DNA of 64,000 nucleotides from an uncultured Clostridia bacterium (GTDB taxonomy: Bacteria; Bacillota; Clostridia; Christensenellales; Borkfalkiaceae), in contig CANQAX010000001.1 in assembly GCA_947589235.1 (NCBI GenBank), positions 21,163 to 85,162 on the forward strand, in the 5' to 3' direction. A program made the position numbers and the translations under genes. Of this stretch, positions 44,276-52,258 are shown one piece after another. Position 1 is the stretch's first letter, and each line of letters begins with the position of its first letter. Below the pieces are notes generated by a model. The model searched no databases. It worked only from the letters and a program-made list of their open reading frames with translations, and was not told the origin of the DNA.

Positions 44276-45351
44276 TTCTTCCTCCAAACCCGCTCGATGA
44301 CCCCGCCGCCGAGGCACGCCCTTTCGTCGTACAAAACGGCATATTGCCCCTCGGTGACGGCGCGCTGCGGCTCGTCGAATTCGATCTCGGCGCCGTGCTC
44401 CGTCCGCCGCACCGTCGCGCCCTGCTCGCTCTGGCGGTAGCGGACCTTCACCGTGCACCGAAAGACCTCCGCGGGCGGCGCGGGGATATAGTTCATGTCC
44501 GAGACGGAGCAGCCGTCCGAAAAGAGCGGGCTCTCGTCGCCGTGGGAGACGACGAGGACGTTGCGTTTAAGGTCCTTCTTCACGACGAACCAGCGCCCTT
44601 CTTCCCCCCTTCTTCCGCCGAGGTCGAGCCCGCGCCGCTGCCCTATCGTGTAGTACATGAGCCCGATGTGCTCGCCGACTTCCTCCCCCGCGAGCGTGAC
44701 GATCTTCCCGGGGCGGGCGGGCAGGTATTCCCGCAAAAAATTGCGGAAATTCCGCTCCCCGATGAAGCAGATGCCCGTCGAATCCTTCTTCCCCGCCGTG
44801 GAAAGCCCGTTTTGCTCGGCAATGGCGCGGACCTGCGGCTTTGTGAGCTCCGCGAGCGGGAAGAGGACGCCGCCGAGCTGTTCCTGCGTGAGCTGGTTGA
44901 GGAAGTATGTCTGGTCCTTTTCGGTGTCGCGCGCCTTCAGAAGGCGGTGCACGCCGTCTCCGTGCTCCACCCCGCAGTAGTGCCCCGTCGCGACGAAGTC
45001 CGCCCCGAGAGCCGCGGCGTACTCCTTGAAGGGTCCGAACTTTATCTCGCGGTTGCAGAGCACGTCGGGATTGGGGGTCCGCCCCGCGGCGTATTCCTCG
45101 AGGAAGTGCGAGAACACCCGCTCGCGGTACTCCGCCGAGAAGTCGACGGTGTAGTAGGGTATATCGAGGCGGGCGCAGACGCGCTTCACGTCCTCGAAGT
45201 CGTCGTCCGCCGAGCACGCGCCGTTTGCGTCGCGCTCCTCCCAGTTGCGCATGAAGAGCCCGACGACCCGATAGCCCGCCTCCTTCAGAAGGAGCGCCGC
45301 GACCGAGCTGTCCACCCCTCCGCTCATTCCGACAACGACCGTCTGCGCCAT
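44272..45351 (-). CDS. mnmA: tRNA-specific 2-thiouridylase
   Basis: Thiolates U34 of tRNA-Lys, Glu and Gln. It has 359 residues; the ATG at 45351 has GGGGAAG upstream. The PP-loop MSGGVDSSVAA starts at residue 9. The catalytic cysteines are expected in NPDVLCNREIKF and STGICFIGE, and the C-terminal beta-barrel domain follows after about 210. The ATP-binding motif and both Cys motifs are intact. It is the first gene of the mnmA-yjbR pair. Confidence 0.97.
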   Translation of the reverse strand: MAQTVVVGMSGGVDSSVAALLLKEAGYRVVGLFMRNWEERDANGACSADDDFEDVKRVCARLDIPYYTVDFSAEYRERVFSHFLEEYAAGRTPNPDVLCNREIKFGPFKEYAAALGADFVATGHYCGVEHGDGVHRLLKARDTEKDQTYFLNQLTQEQLGGVLFPLAELTKPQVRAIAEQNGLSTAGKKDSTGICFIGERNFRNFLREYLPARPGKIVTLAGEEVGEHIGLMYYTIGQRRGLDLGGRRGEEGRWFVVKKDLKRNVLVVSHGDESPLFSDGCSVSDMNYIPAPPAEVFRCTVKVRYRQSEQGATVRRTEHGAEIEFDEPQRAVTEGQYAVLYDERACLGGGVIERVWRKK

Positions 45352-45438
45352 GTTCTTCCCCGCTTCTCCTTTGCCCGAAAATTTTTTCTTCATTTTACCA
45401 TATTTCCGCAAAAATATAAAGCATTTTTTCGCGGGATA

Positions 45439-45447
45439 TGCTATAAT
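45439..45447 (+). promoter_or_regulatory. Extended -10 promoter of the tRNA-Arg locus
   Basis: TGCTATAAT (TGn plus consensus TATAAT at 45442-45447) faces the broken and intact tRNA-Arg copies. The -35 region is weak, as is usual for extended -10 promoters. Confidence 0.6.
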
Positions 45448-45524
45448 GATTGCACGCGGGCGAACACCCCGACGGTTTTTGCAAGTTGAAATCCGACAAT
45501 ATCATATAGACCGAAAAAAGAAAT

Positions 45525-45706
45525 GCACTCGTAGCGCAACTCCCAAGAGTGTCGCCCTCCGCCCGACGACGCGTAGCGGCGCACGAGGAGCGTTAAGCGA
45601 CGAAGTACGACATTCTTGTCGCACGAGGAGCGTTAAGCGACGAAGTACGACATTCTTGTCGCACGAGGAGCGTTAAGCGACGAAGTACGGCGAAGGGTGT
45701 TCGATA
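45525..45706 (+). pseudogene. tRNA-Arg pseudogene split at the anticodon loop by a repeat
   Basis: Bases 45525-45561 match the 5' half of the intact tRNA-Arg (45747) in 32 of 37 positions, up to and including the CCG anticodon. The differences are confined to the D loop, whose GG is replaced. After a 125-bp repeat (45562-45686) the sequence ACGGCGAAGG (45687-45696) continues the 3' side of the anticodon arm exactly, followed by a decayed T arm (GTTCGAT). Confidence 0.75.
45581..45689. repeat. 40-bp tandem repeat inside the tRNA-Arg pseudogene
   Basis: Units start at 45581, 45621 and 45661 (GCACGAGGAGCGTTAAGCGA...), exact over the compared bases, about 2.75 copies. The unit resembles the core of Family II elements (GACACGAGGAGCGTAGCGAC). 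Confidence 0.88.
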
Positions 45707-45746
45707 AACAGAAAACCGTACCATAAAATTTCATAATCAAACCGAT

Positions 45747-45823
45747 GCACTCGTAGCGCAATTGGATAGAGTGTCGCCCTCCGACGGCGAAGGTTGTGGG
45801 TTCGATTCCCGCCGGGTGCACCA
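45747..45823 (+). tRNA. tRNA-Arg(CCG)
   Basis: A full cloverleaf with acceptor GCACTCG/CGGGTGC, anticodon stem TCGCC/GGCGA, loop CTCCGAC giving CCG, T loop TTCGATT, discriminator A and encoded CCA (45821-45823). The D stem GCGC/GAGT has a G-A mismatch, so it is slightly atypical. A terminator follows directly. Confidence 0.93.
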
Positions 45824-45825
45824 AA

Positions 45826-45857
45826 AGAGAGACAGGCTTTTGTCTGTCTCTCTTTTC
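45826..45857 (+). terminator. Terminator of tRNA-Arg
   Basis: A 10-bp stem AGAGAGACAG/CTGTCTCTCT followed by TTTT on the plus strand, three bases after the CCA end. Confidence 0.85.
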
Positions 45858-45879
45858 GGTCCTTCCGTCCGCAATTGCC

Positions 45880-46033
45880 CCATGGGTTCGCTCGCCGCGC
45901 GCGGCTCCCGCACGTTGAAAAGCGCGCGCAAGAGGCGCTTTTGCGAATATTCGTCGTCGGGAATTTCCGCTTGTGCGTTCCGCTCGGCGAGGAGAAACTT
46001 GATAAGATCCTTTCGTCTTTGTTCTTGATCCAT
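45880..46033 (-). pseudogene. N-terminal remnant of a protein-ADP-ribose hydrolase (macrodomain) gene
   Basis: An ATG with a GGCGGA site opens about 50 codons beginning MDQEQRRKDLIKFLLAER and containing LLRALFNVREP, the leader segment I know from SAV0325-like macrodomain ADP-ribosylhydrolases. The frame then runs into the tRNA-Arg terminator and tRNA and has no macrodomain. This looks like a gene cut off at the tRNA locus. Family assignment rests on a short segment and should be treated as tentative. Confidence 0.5.
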
Positions 46034-46051
46034 ATCCGCCGTTCAATGATT

Positions 46052-46078
46052 GAGGGGGCATCTCGGACATGCCCCCTC
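46052..46078. terminator. Hairpin between the cupin gene and the macrodomain remnant
   Basis: Perfect 10-bp stem GAGGGGGCAT/ATGCCCCCTC with a 7-base loop after the cupin stop. No T tract follows on either strand, so termination is uncertain. Confidence 0.5.
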
Positions 46079-46093
46079 CCGTCTTGGTGTGGG

Positions 46094-46447
46094 CTATCCG
46101 ATGATAGCGTCCGAAGCGGTGAAAGCGCCGAGCGAGCCCGCCTTGACCTGAATACAGACGTACTTGACCGCATGCTTCTCCGAGGCGAAAAATCTGCGCT
46201 TTGCGGCGGGAGAAATGCGAAGCCAATCCCCTGCCGTTATCGGGACGCACTCCCCGTCGATTTCGGCGTGACCCTCCCCCTCGAGGATCCCGTAGATCTC
46301 CTCATTCTGTTTGTGCGCATGCACGAAAGGAACGCTCGCACCCGCGGGGAGCACGTTGACGCTGACTTCCGCGCCCGTGAGATGAAGCGCGTCGTGCAGT
46401 TCGGTGCGCGCTTCGTTTTTTTCGCTGACCTTGTTGTAATTTGCCAT
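46094..46447 (-). CDS. Cupin domain protein
   Basis: A 117-residue single-domain cupin. The ATG at 46447 is chosen because CGGAGG lies 6 bases upstream. Cupin motif 1 is VPFVHAHKQNEEIYGILEGEG (His, His, Glu metal ligands), and motif 2 is ITAGDWLRISPAAKRRF with a less typical metal His. Small cupins like this are often sugar- or metabolite-binding or detoxification proteins. It is divergent from an HxlR regulator, so control by that regulator is likely. Confidence 0.88.
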   Translation of the reverse strand: MANYNKVSEKNEARTELHDALHLTGAEVSVNVLPAGASVPFVHAHKQNEEIYGILEGEGHAEIDGECVPITAGDWLRISPAAKRRFFASEKHAVKYVCIQVKAGSLGAFTASDAIIG

Positions 46448-46560
46448 TTTGACCTCCGAAAAATGATCTGTAACCTTGCCGATTACACCCATAGTATAGC
46501 AGGTAGGCGAAAGAAATGCAAGAAGGTTACTTTTTGATTATCCGATAATAAATTTGTAAC

Positions 46561-46581
46561 ATAGTTTCTGTTTGAAACTAT
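46561..46581. promoter_or_regulatory. Palindrome between the cupin and hxlR genes
   Basis: ATAGTTT (46561-46567) and AAACTAT (46575-46581) form a perfect inverted repeat with 7-base spacing. The right arm touches the -35 box of the hxlR promoter. It fits a dimeric winged-helix operator. Confidence 0.6.
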
Positions 46582-46609
46582 TGACACATATTCCGATTTA
46601 TGATACACT
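46581..46609 (+). promoter_or_regulatory. Promoter of the HxlR regulator gene
   Basis: TTGACA (46581-46586), 17-base spacer, TACACT (46604-46609) on the plus strand. Confidence 0.7.
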
Positions 46610-46640
46610 CAAAGCGACTTCCATAAGGTAGGTAACGATC

Positions 46641-46973
46641 ATGTTGACAAAAGACGAACTGCCCGAATGCCCCGTTGCGACGACTGTACAACTCATCGGC
46701 AACAAATGGAAACTGTTAATGATACGAAATTTGGTCTACAATGGCAACCAGCGTTTCCGTGATTTTATCAAGACGATCCCCTCGATCAGTAAAAAAGTTC
46801 TGACGGACAACCTGCGCGCGCTCGAAAGGGACGGACTTGTCGAGCGAACGGTCTTTGCCGAAGTTCCGCCGCGCGTGGAGTATTCTCTCTCTCCGCTCGG
46901 AAGTTCCCTCCGCCCCGTCATCGACGCGATGGCGGATTGGGGAACGGAGTATAAAAACACCGACCGCGAATAG
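46641..46973 (+). CDS. HxlR family transcriptional regulator
   Basis: A 110-residue winged helix-turn-helix protein. Family hallmarks are the early Cys (PECPVATTVQLIGNKWKLLMI), RFRDFIKTIPSISKKVLTDNLRALERDGLV for the recognition and scaffolding helices, and VEYSLSPLGSSLRPV for the wing and dimer helix. HxlR proteins respond to aldehydes, quinones or disulfide stress through that Cys in several species. It is divergent from the cupin gene, which with the flavin reductase gene downstream suggests a small redox or electrophile response set. That grouping is inference. Confidence 0.92.
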   Translation: MLTKDELPECPVATTVQLIGNKWKLLMIRNLVYNGNQRFRDFIKTIPSISKKVLTDNLRALERDGLVERTVFAEVPPRVEYSLSPLGSSLRPVIDAMADWGTEYKNTDRE

Positions 46974-46999
46974 CCGCCCTCTCCCCCGAAAAATTTCAC

Positions 47000-47028
47000 T
47001 TGACAAACGCGGGCGGGCGGGGTACAAT
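47000..47028 (+). promoter_or_regulatory. Promoter of the flavin reductase gene
   Basis: TTGACA (47000-47005), 17-base spacer, TACAAT (47023-47028). The ATG follows 20 bases after the -10 box with a GGAGG site in between. Confidence 0.8.
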
Positions 47029-47047
47029 TCCATGCAGGGAGGAAGTT

Positions 47048-47617
47048 ATGAAACATTTCGGAGTCAAACCCTATCTGTTTCCCATGCCGACCTACATGAT
47101 CGGCACCTACAACGAGGACGGCTCGCCCGACCTCATGATGATGGCTTGGGGCGGGATCTGCGCGGAGGACATGGTCGCGCTCAACCTTGAGGAATCGCAC
47201 AAGACGGTCGCCAACCTCAAGGCGCGCGGGGCGTTCACCCTCGCCGTCCCCGGGACGGACACGCTGGACGTTTCCGACTATCTCGGGATCGTCTCGGGGG
47301 GCAAGGTCCCCGACAAGTTCGCGCGGACGGGTCTGCATGCGGAAAAATGCGACGCTGTCGACGCGCCCGTCATCGCGGAGTATCCCCTCACGCTCGCGTG
47401 CACCGTCGCCGAGATCCAGCGGCAGCCGTACGGGCTTCGGGTGCTCGGCAAGATCGTGGACGTCCTCGCCGACGAGAAGGTGCTCGACGAAAAGGGAAAA
47501 ATCGACGCGGGCAAGCTCGGCGCGTTCGTGTTCGACCAGATGGGAAACGGCTATTACAAGGTCGGAAAGAAGGCGGGCGTCGCATGGAAGAGCGGCGCAT
47601 ACCTCGTGAAGAAATGA
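47048..47617 (+). CDS. Flavin reductase family protein (FMN-binding split barrel)
   Basis: A 189-residue flavoprotein. The ATG at 47048 has GGGAGGAAG upstream. The split-barrel flavin reductase pattern is visible: PTYMIGTYNEDGSPDLMMMAWGG at the N terminus, LNLEESHKTVANLKARGAFTLAVP in the FMN region, and SDYLGIVSGGKVPDKFARTG. Clostridial relatives act as NAD(P)H:FMN or uncharacterised redox partners. It follows the HxlR gene on the same strand but with its own promoter and a strong terminator. Confidence 0.9.
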   Translation: MKHFGVKPYLFPMPTYMIGTYNEDGSPDLMMMAWGGICAEDMVALNLEESHKTVANLKARGAFTLAVPGTDTLDVSDYLGIVSGGKVPDKFARTGLHAEKCDAVDAPVIAEYPLTLACTVAEIQRQPYGLRVLGKIVDVLADEKVLDEKGKIDAGKLGAFVFDQMGNGYYKVGKKAGVAWKSGAYLVKK

Positions 47618-47624
47618 GGAAGCG

Positions 47625-47651
47625 GGAACGGCGCGAGCCGTTCCTTTTTTT
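47625..47651 (+). terminator. Terminator of the flavin reductase gene
   Basis: Stem GGAACGGC/GCCGTTCC with a 4-base loop and a run of nine T, 8 bases after the stop codon. Confidence 0.95.
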
Positions 47652-47723
47652 GCGTCCTTCCCCGCTTCCCCGAAAAAATTTTGAAATTTCACAAAAATTG
47701 GGAGCATTTTTCGGATTTCCCCC

Positions 47724-47751
47724 TTGATTTTTTCCCGAATTGCTGTATAAT
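47724..47751 (+). promoter_or_regulatory. Promoter of the EF-G-like gene
   Basis: TTGATT (47724-47729), 16-base spacer, TATAAT (47746-47751), with TG close upstream of the -10 box. The leader of about 40 bases includes AAGGGAAGCGTCGCGAAGCG. Confidence 0.7.
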
Positions 47752-47799
47752 GGAAGGGAAGCGTCGCGAAGCGTCGCAAATACAGGTAAGGGGAACTAT

Positions 47800-49848
47800 A
47801 TGAGCATTCCGGCAAATAATATCCGCAACATCGCGATCGTCGGTCACAGCGGCGAGGGCAAGACCACTCTCTTCGAGGCGATCCTCTTCAACGGCGGCTC
47901 CATCGAGCGCATGGGCAGAACGGACAACGGCACCACCGTCTCCGACTTCGACGAACAGGAGATCGCCCGCAAGATGTCCATCTCCCTCTCGCTCGCGAGC
48001 ACGACTTGGCTCGACACCAAGATCAATCTTCTCGACGTGCCCGGGTTCTACGACTTCGAGGGGGAATTCAACTCCGCCCTGCGCGCCTGCGGCGCCGCGC
48101 TCGTCGTGACGGGTGCGGGCGGCACGGTGACCGTCGGCGCCGAAAAGGCGATCTCGGCGTGCCTTCGCGCGAAGAAGCCGCTCGTCGTGTTCATCAACGG
48201 CATGGACAAGGAGAATGCGGACTATCAGGGCACCGTCCGCGCCCTTCAGGAAAAGTACAAGGGGAAGATCGCGCCCATCCAGATCCCCATCATGGAGGGG
48301 AACAAGATGACGGGCATCGTGAATGCCCTCACGGGGAAGGCGTACCGCTTCTCCAACACGGGATATGAGGAGATCGCCGTGCCCGAAATTTACGGGCGCG
48401 ACCTCGAGATCATGCAGGCTTCCCTCATGGAGACCGCCGCGGAGAACGACGACGTCCTCCTCGAAAAGTACTTCGAGAACGGCTTCCTCTCCCGCGAGGA
48501 CACCATCCACGGGATCCGCAAGGGAATTTTCAACATCGGCGTCATTCCCGTCATGGCGGGCAGCGCACTCCTCAACAAGGGCGTCATCAACCTCATGAAC
48601 GAGATCGTGAAGTACATGCCCGAGGCGGCGGAGCGCGGCGAAGTCCCCGCGACCGACTTGAAAAAGGACGCCGTCATCGGGATCCGCTGCGAGGAGAACG
48701 CCCCGTTTGCCGCGCAGGTATTCAAGACCGCCGTCGACCCCTTCGTGGGCAAGATGAACTATCTCCGCGTCTGCCGCGGCACCCTCAAGACGGGCATGAC
48801 CGTGTACAATCCCAATACCGACACGCAGGAGCGCATCAATGCCATCTACCTCGTCAGGGGCAAGAAGCTCGATACCGTCTCCGAATTGGGAGCGGGCGAC
48901 ATCGGCGCCGTCTCCAAGCTCGCGAACACGGGCACGGGCGACACGCTGTGCGACCCCGATAATCCCGTGAAATTCGACGAAATTCCCTTCCCCAAGCCCG
49001 TCCTCTTCATGGCGGCGTATGCCAAGGTGCGCGGCACCGAGGACAAGGTGTTCTCGGGTCTCGCAAGGCTCACCGAGGAGGACAAGAGCTTCACCGTGAC
49101 GAAGAATCCCGAGACGGGCGAGACGCTGCTCGGCGGGCAGGGCGAAATTCAGCTCGACATCATCCAGAAGAAACTCAAGTCCAAGTTCGGCGCCGAGGCG
49201 GAGCTCCGCACTCCCCTCATCGCCTACCGCGAGACCATCCGCGCCACCTCGACCGCCGAGGGGAAACACAAGAAACAGACGGGCGGGCACGGGCAGTACG
49301 GTCACGTCAAGATGCGCTTCGAGCCGTGCGAGAAGGACTTCGAGTTCGCCGAGGAAGTCGTGGGCGGGACCGTCCCGAAGAACTACATTCCCGCCGTCGA
49401 AAAGGGCATTACCGAATGCCTGCCGCACGGCGTGCTCGCGGGCTACCCCGTCATCCGCGTAAGGGCGGTGCTCTTCGACGGCAGCTTCCACCCCGTCGAC
49501 AGCTCCGAAGCCGCGTTCAAGGCGGCGGCGGAACTCGCCTTCAAGGAGGGCATCAAGAACGCGAAGCCCGTCCTCCTCGAACCCATCTCCCGCCTGCGGA
49601 TCGCCGTCCCCGAACAGTTCGTCGGCGACATCATGGGCGACCTCAACACCCGCCGCGGCAGGATCATCGGCATGGACACGCAGGACGACATGCAGGTGAT
49701 CACGGCGGAGGCGCCGCAGGGCGAATTGCAGACCTACGCCACCTCCCTCCGCTCCATGACGCAGGGCAGAGGACGGTTCTCCGAGACGTTCGCGCGCTAC
49801 GAACAGGCGCCCGAGAGCGTGCTCCAGAGCCTGAAACCCAAGGAATAA
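47800..49848 (+). CDS. Elongation factor G-like GTPase (EF-G paralogue)
   Basis: A 682-residue protein with all EF-G domains but a divergent GTPase site. The ATG at 47800 has AAGGGGAAC upstream. Walker A is GHSGEGKT (15-22). The G3 box reads DVPGFYDF (79-86), not DTPGHVDF, so the catalytic His is replaced; G4 reads NGMD (133-136), not NKMD. Domain II is about 290-375, III near 390-465, IV about 470-590 (GGHGQYGHV) and V 595-682 (LLEPISRLRIAVPE). It belongs with EF-G2-type paralogues of uncertain role, not the main translocase. It is a single gene with its own promoter and terminator. Confidence 0.9.
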   Translation: MSIPANNIRNIAIVGHSGEGKTTLFEAILFNGGSIERMGRTDNGTTVSDFDEQEIARKMSISLSLASTTWLDTKINLLDVPGFYDFEGEFNSALRACGAALVVTGAGGTVTVGAEKAISACLRAKKPLVVFINGMDKENADYQGTVRALQEKYKGKIAPIQIPIMEGNKMTGIVNALTGKAYRFSNTGYEEIAVPEIYGRDLEIMQASLMETAAENDDVLLEKYFENGFLSREDTIHGIRKGIFNIGVIPVMAGSALLNKGVINLMNEIVKYMPEAAERGEVPATDLKKDAVIGIRCEENAPFAAQVFKTAVDPFVGKMNYLRVCRGTLKTGMTVYNPNTDTQERINAIYLVRGKKLDTVSELGAGDIGAVSKLANTGTGDTLCDPDNPVKFDEIPFPKPVLFMAAYAKVRGTEDKVFSGLARLTEEDKSFTVTKNPETGETLLGGQGEIQLDIIQKKLKSKFGAEAELRTPLIAYRETIRATSTAEGKHKKQTGGHGQYGHVKMRFEPCEKDFEFAEEVVGGTVPKNYIPAVEKGITECLPHGVLAGYPVIRVRAVLFDGSFHPVDSSEAAFKAAAELAFKEGIKNAKPVLLEPISRLRIAVPEQFVGDIMGDLNTRRGRIIGMDTQDDMQVITAEAPQGELQTYATSLRSMTQGRGRFSETFARYEQAPESVLQSLKPKE

Positions 49849-49862
49849 ACAGCATAGAAAAC

Positions 49863-49897
49863 GCGCCCGCCGTTGTATACGGCGGGCGCATTTTTTT
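49863..49897 (+). terminator. Terminator of the EF-G-like gene
   Basis: Perfect 11-bp stem GCGCCCGCCGT/ACGGCGGGCGC with a 5-base loop, then A and seven T. It sits between convergent transcription units and may act on both. Confidence 0.95.
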
Positions 49898-49938
49898 GCC
49901 CAATATGGTCATATTTCAGACTATCCCGCAACGGGGAT

Positions 49939-50589
49939 TTATGCCCCGTACCGTTCGCGGTAGGCGCGCATGGCGGGAAGATATTCCTTCCCCGCGATGA
50001 CCCCGTCCTCGATTGCCTGCATGACGTCCTCCATCGTGACGATGGAATACACGTCGATGCCGAATTCCTCCTTCGCCTCGGCGACGGCGGAGCGCTCGCC
50101 CGTGCCCTTCTCCTGTCTGTCCACCGAGATGAGCATGGCGGAGACCTTCACATCCGCCTCCGCGCGGAGCTTGGGCAGAATTTCGCGGAGCGCCTTGCCC
50201 GAGGTCATCACGTCCTCGACGATACAGACCCTGTCCCCCGCGTTCAGCTTCTGCCCGACGAAGAGCCCCCCTTCGCCGTGGTCCTTCACCTCCTTCCTGT
50301 CAAAGCAGAAGCCGACGTCGACGCCGTGCTTGGTCGCGAGCGCGATGCCCGTCGCGACCGCGAGCGGGATCCCCTTGTAGGCGGGACCGACGAGGGTATC
50401 CGCGCTTACCCCGTGTTCGAGATAGCACTCCGCATAGTATTCGCCGAGCTGGGCGATCTGCGCGCCCGTGCGGTACTTCCCCGTGTTGACGAAGTAGGGC
50501 GCCCGCCGCCCGCTCTTCAACGTAAAGTCGCCGAAGAGGAGCACCTCGTTTTCCACCATGAAGCGGATAAATTTCTGCCGATACGTCAT
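49939..50589 (-). CDS. pyrE: Orotate phosphoribosyltransferase
   Basis: Joins orotate to PRPP to make OMP. It has 216 residues. The ATG at 50589 has AAAGGAGAAG upstream. The PRPP loop is CIVEDVMTSGKALRE, and the substrate region includes GRRAPYFVNTGKY and DRKEVKDHGEGG. It is the last gene of the pyrimidine operon, 11 bases after pyrD. Confidence 0.96.
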   Translation of the reverse strand: MTYRQKFIRFMVENEVLLFGDFTLKSGRRAPYFVNTGKYRTGAQIAQLGEYYAECYLEHGVSADTLVGPAYKGIPLAVATGIALATKHGVDVGFCFDRKEVKDHGEGGLFVGQKLNAGDRVCIVEDVMTSGKALREILPKLRAEADVKVSAMLISVDRQEKGTGERSAVAEAKEEFGIDVYSIVTMEDVMQAIEDGVIAGKEYLPAMRAYRERYGA

Positions 50590-50600
50590 ATCTTCTCCTT

Positions 50601-51509
50601 TTACCACAGTTTGAGCGTCCCCGTGAGTTCGGAGACGGAGGAAACGCCGTGGCGGTCGCACCATGCGCCGAGCCCCTCGACGATCTTGAGGCAGGCGAGC
50701 GAATCGGTGAAGTTCTGCGTCCCGACCTGAACGGCGACGGCGCCCGCCATCAGAAACTCGACGGCGTCCTCGGCGCAGGCGATCCCGCCCATGCCGATGA
50801 CGGGAAGGGAGACCGCATGCGCGGCTTCGTACACCATGCGCACCGCGATGGGCTTGATGCCCGTTCCCGAGACCCCGCCCGTGTTGTTGGCGAGCACGGG
50901 ACGGCGGCTCTCGATGTCCACCGCCATGCCCGTGAAGGTGTTGACGAGCGAAATGCAGTCCGCACCGCCCCGCTCCGCAGCGCGCGCGTTCGCCGCAATA
51001 CTCTCGACGTTGGGGGACAGCTTGACGATGAGCGGGGTATCCCCGCAGGCGGACTTGGCGATACGGGTGACCTCCTCGACGTTCTCGGGACGGACGCCGA
51101 AGGTCATGCCCCCGCACTTGACGTTGGGGCAGGAGATATTGAGCTCGATGAAGTCGACGAGCCCCTTGAGCCTCGCGCAGATGGCGCCGTAGTCCTCGAG
51201 CGAGCTCCCCGCCACGTTGGCGATGACCCGCGTCTTGCCCTTGAGCCAGTTCAGGTCGTTGGCGATGAAGCTCTCCACGCCGGGATTCTGCAGCCCCACG
51301 GCGTTCAGAATGACCCCCCTGCTCTCCGCAATGCGGGGAACGGGGTTTCCGAGGCGGGGAAGGAGGGTGAGCCCCTTCGTCGCGACGGCGCCGAGCGCCG
51401 AGATGTCATATATTTCGTTGTATTCCCGCCCGAACCCGAAGGTCCCCGAGGCGGGTATGACGGGATTTTTCAGTTCCTTCCCGCAGAGGGTCACGCGAAG
51501 ATCCGCCAT
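50601..51509 (-). CDS. pyrD: Dihydroorotate dehydrogenase, class 1B catalytic subunit
   Basis: Oxidises dihydroorotate to orotate with FMN. It has 302 residues. Class 1 signatures are PVIPASGTFGFG, VGLQNPGVE, and catalytic Cys in LNISCPNVKCGG. It pairs with PyrK, which overlaps it by one base, to pass electrons to NAD. Confidence 0.97.
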   Translation of the reverse strand: MADLRVTLCGKELKNPVIPASGTFGFGREYNEIYDISALGAVATKGLTLLPRLGNPVPRIAESRGVILNAVGLQNPGVESFIANDLNWLKGKTRVIANVAGSSLEDYGAICARLKGLVDFIELNISCPNVKCGGMTFGVRPENVEEVTRIAKSACGDTPLIVKLSPNVESIAANARAAERGGADCISLVNTFTGMAVDIESRRPVLANNTGGVSGTGIKPIAVRMVYEAAHAVSLPVIGMGGIACAEDAVEFLMAGAVAVQVGTQNFTDSLACLKIVEGLGAWCDRHGVSSVSELTGTLKLW

Positions 51510-52258
51510 CAGAGTTCCACCTCGCCGATCTCGAATACCGGTCCGTCCTTGCAGACGCGGGCACGGCTTCCGTCCTTTTTATTGCACACGCACACGAGGC
51601 AGGCGCCGATTCCGCAGCCCATTCTCTCCTCGAGCGAGACATAGACGGGGAAGTTCCGCCCCGCCGTCGCGCTCTTCAACGCGCGGAGCATGGGTACGGG
51701 ACCGCACGCGAGCACCGCATCGGGCTCGATTTCTTCGACGTCCTCCATGAACGCCTGCACCGAGGTGGCATGCTTTCCGGCGGAGCCGTCGTCCGTGCAT
51801 AAAACGAGCCTTTCGCCGCGGCGCATCTCGTATTCCATGCAAACCGCCGCGCGGTTTCGGAACCCCATGTAGGCAAAAACCTTCCTCTCGGGCGCAAATT
51901 CGCGGATGGCGGCGACGAGCGGGAACACGCCCACACCCCCGCCCACGACGGCAATTTTCTTCTCGTTTCCGAGGCGGAACCCGTTCCCGAGCGGAAGGAG
52001 CACGGAGAGCGCCTCGCCCGGCTTATACGTCTCGGCGAGCGTCCTCGTTCCCTTGCCCTTGAGGCGGTAGCACACGGTGATGCGCTCCCCCTCCGCCTTG
52101 CACACGGCGATGGGGCGGCGCAGCGGGTATCCGTGAATGCCCACCATGCAGAACTGCCCCGCCCGCACGGGGATCTGCTCGCCGCACGCGAAGGTGAGCG
52201 AATAGATGTCCTCGGCGATGCGGGCGTTTTCCAAGACGACTGCGTTTACTTCGCGCAT
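51509..52258 (-). CDS. pyrK: Dihydroorotate dehydrogenase electron transfer subunit
   Basis: An FAD and [2Fe-2S] protein of 249 residues that links PyrD to NAD. The ferredoxin-reductase-like FAD motif is YPLRRPIAVC, the NAD part contains VVGGGVGVFPLV, and the cluster cysteines lie in CGIGACLVCVC plus a fourth Cys in RARVC. The ATG at 52258 lies inside the 3' end of pyrF (13-base overlap), which supports translational coupling. Confidence 0.96.
   Translation of the reverse strand: MREVNAVVLENARIAEDIYSLTFACGEQIPVRAGQFCMVGIHGYPLRRPIAVCKAEGERITVCYRLKGKGTRTLAETYKPGEALSVLLPLGNGFRLGNEKKIAVVGGGVGVFPLVAAIREFAPERKVFAYMGFRNRAAVCMEYEMRRGERLVLCTDDGSAGKHATSVQAFMEDVEEIEPDAVLACGPVPMLRALKSATAGRNFPVYVSLEERMGCGIGACLVCVCNKKDGSRARVCKDGPVFEIGEVEL

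Noticed and set aside
45581..45689. Possible CRISPR array (40-bp repeats)
   Set aside because: The units are directly tandem with no unique spacers and no cas genes nearby.
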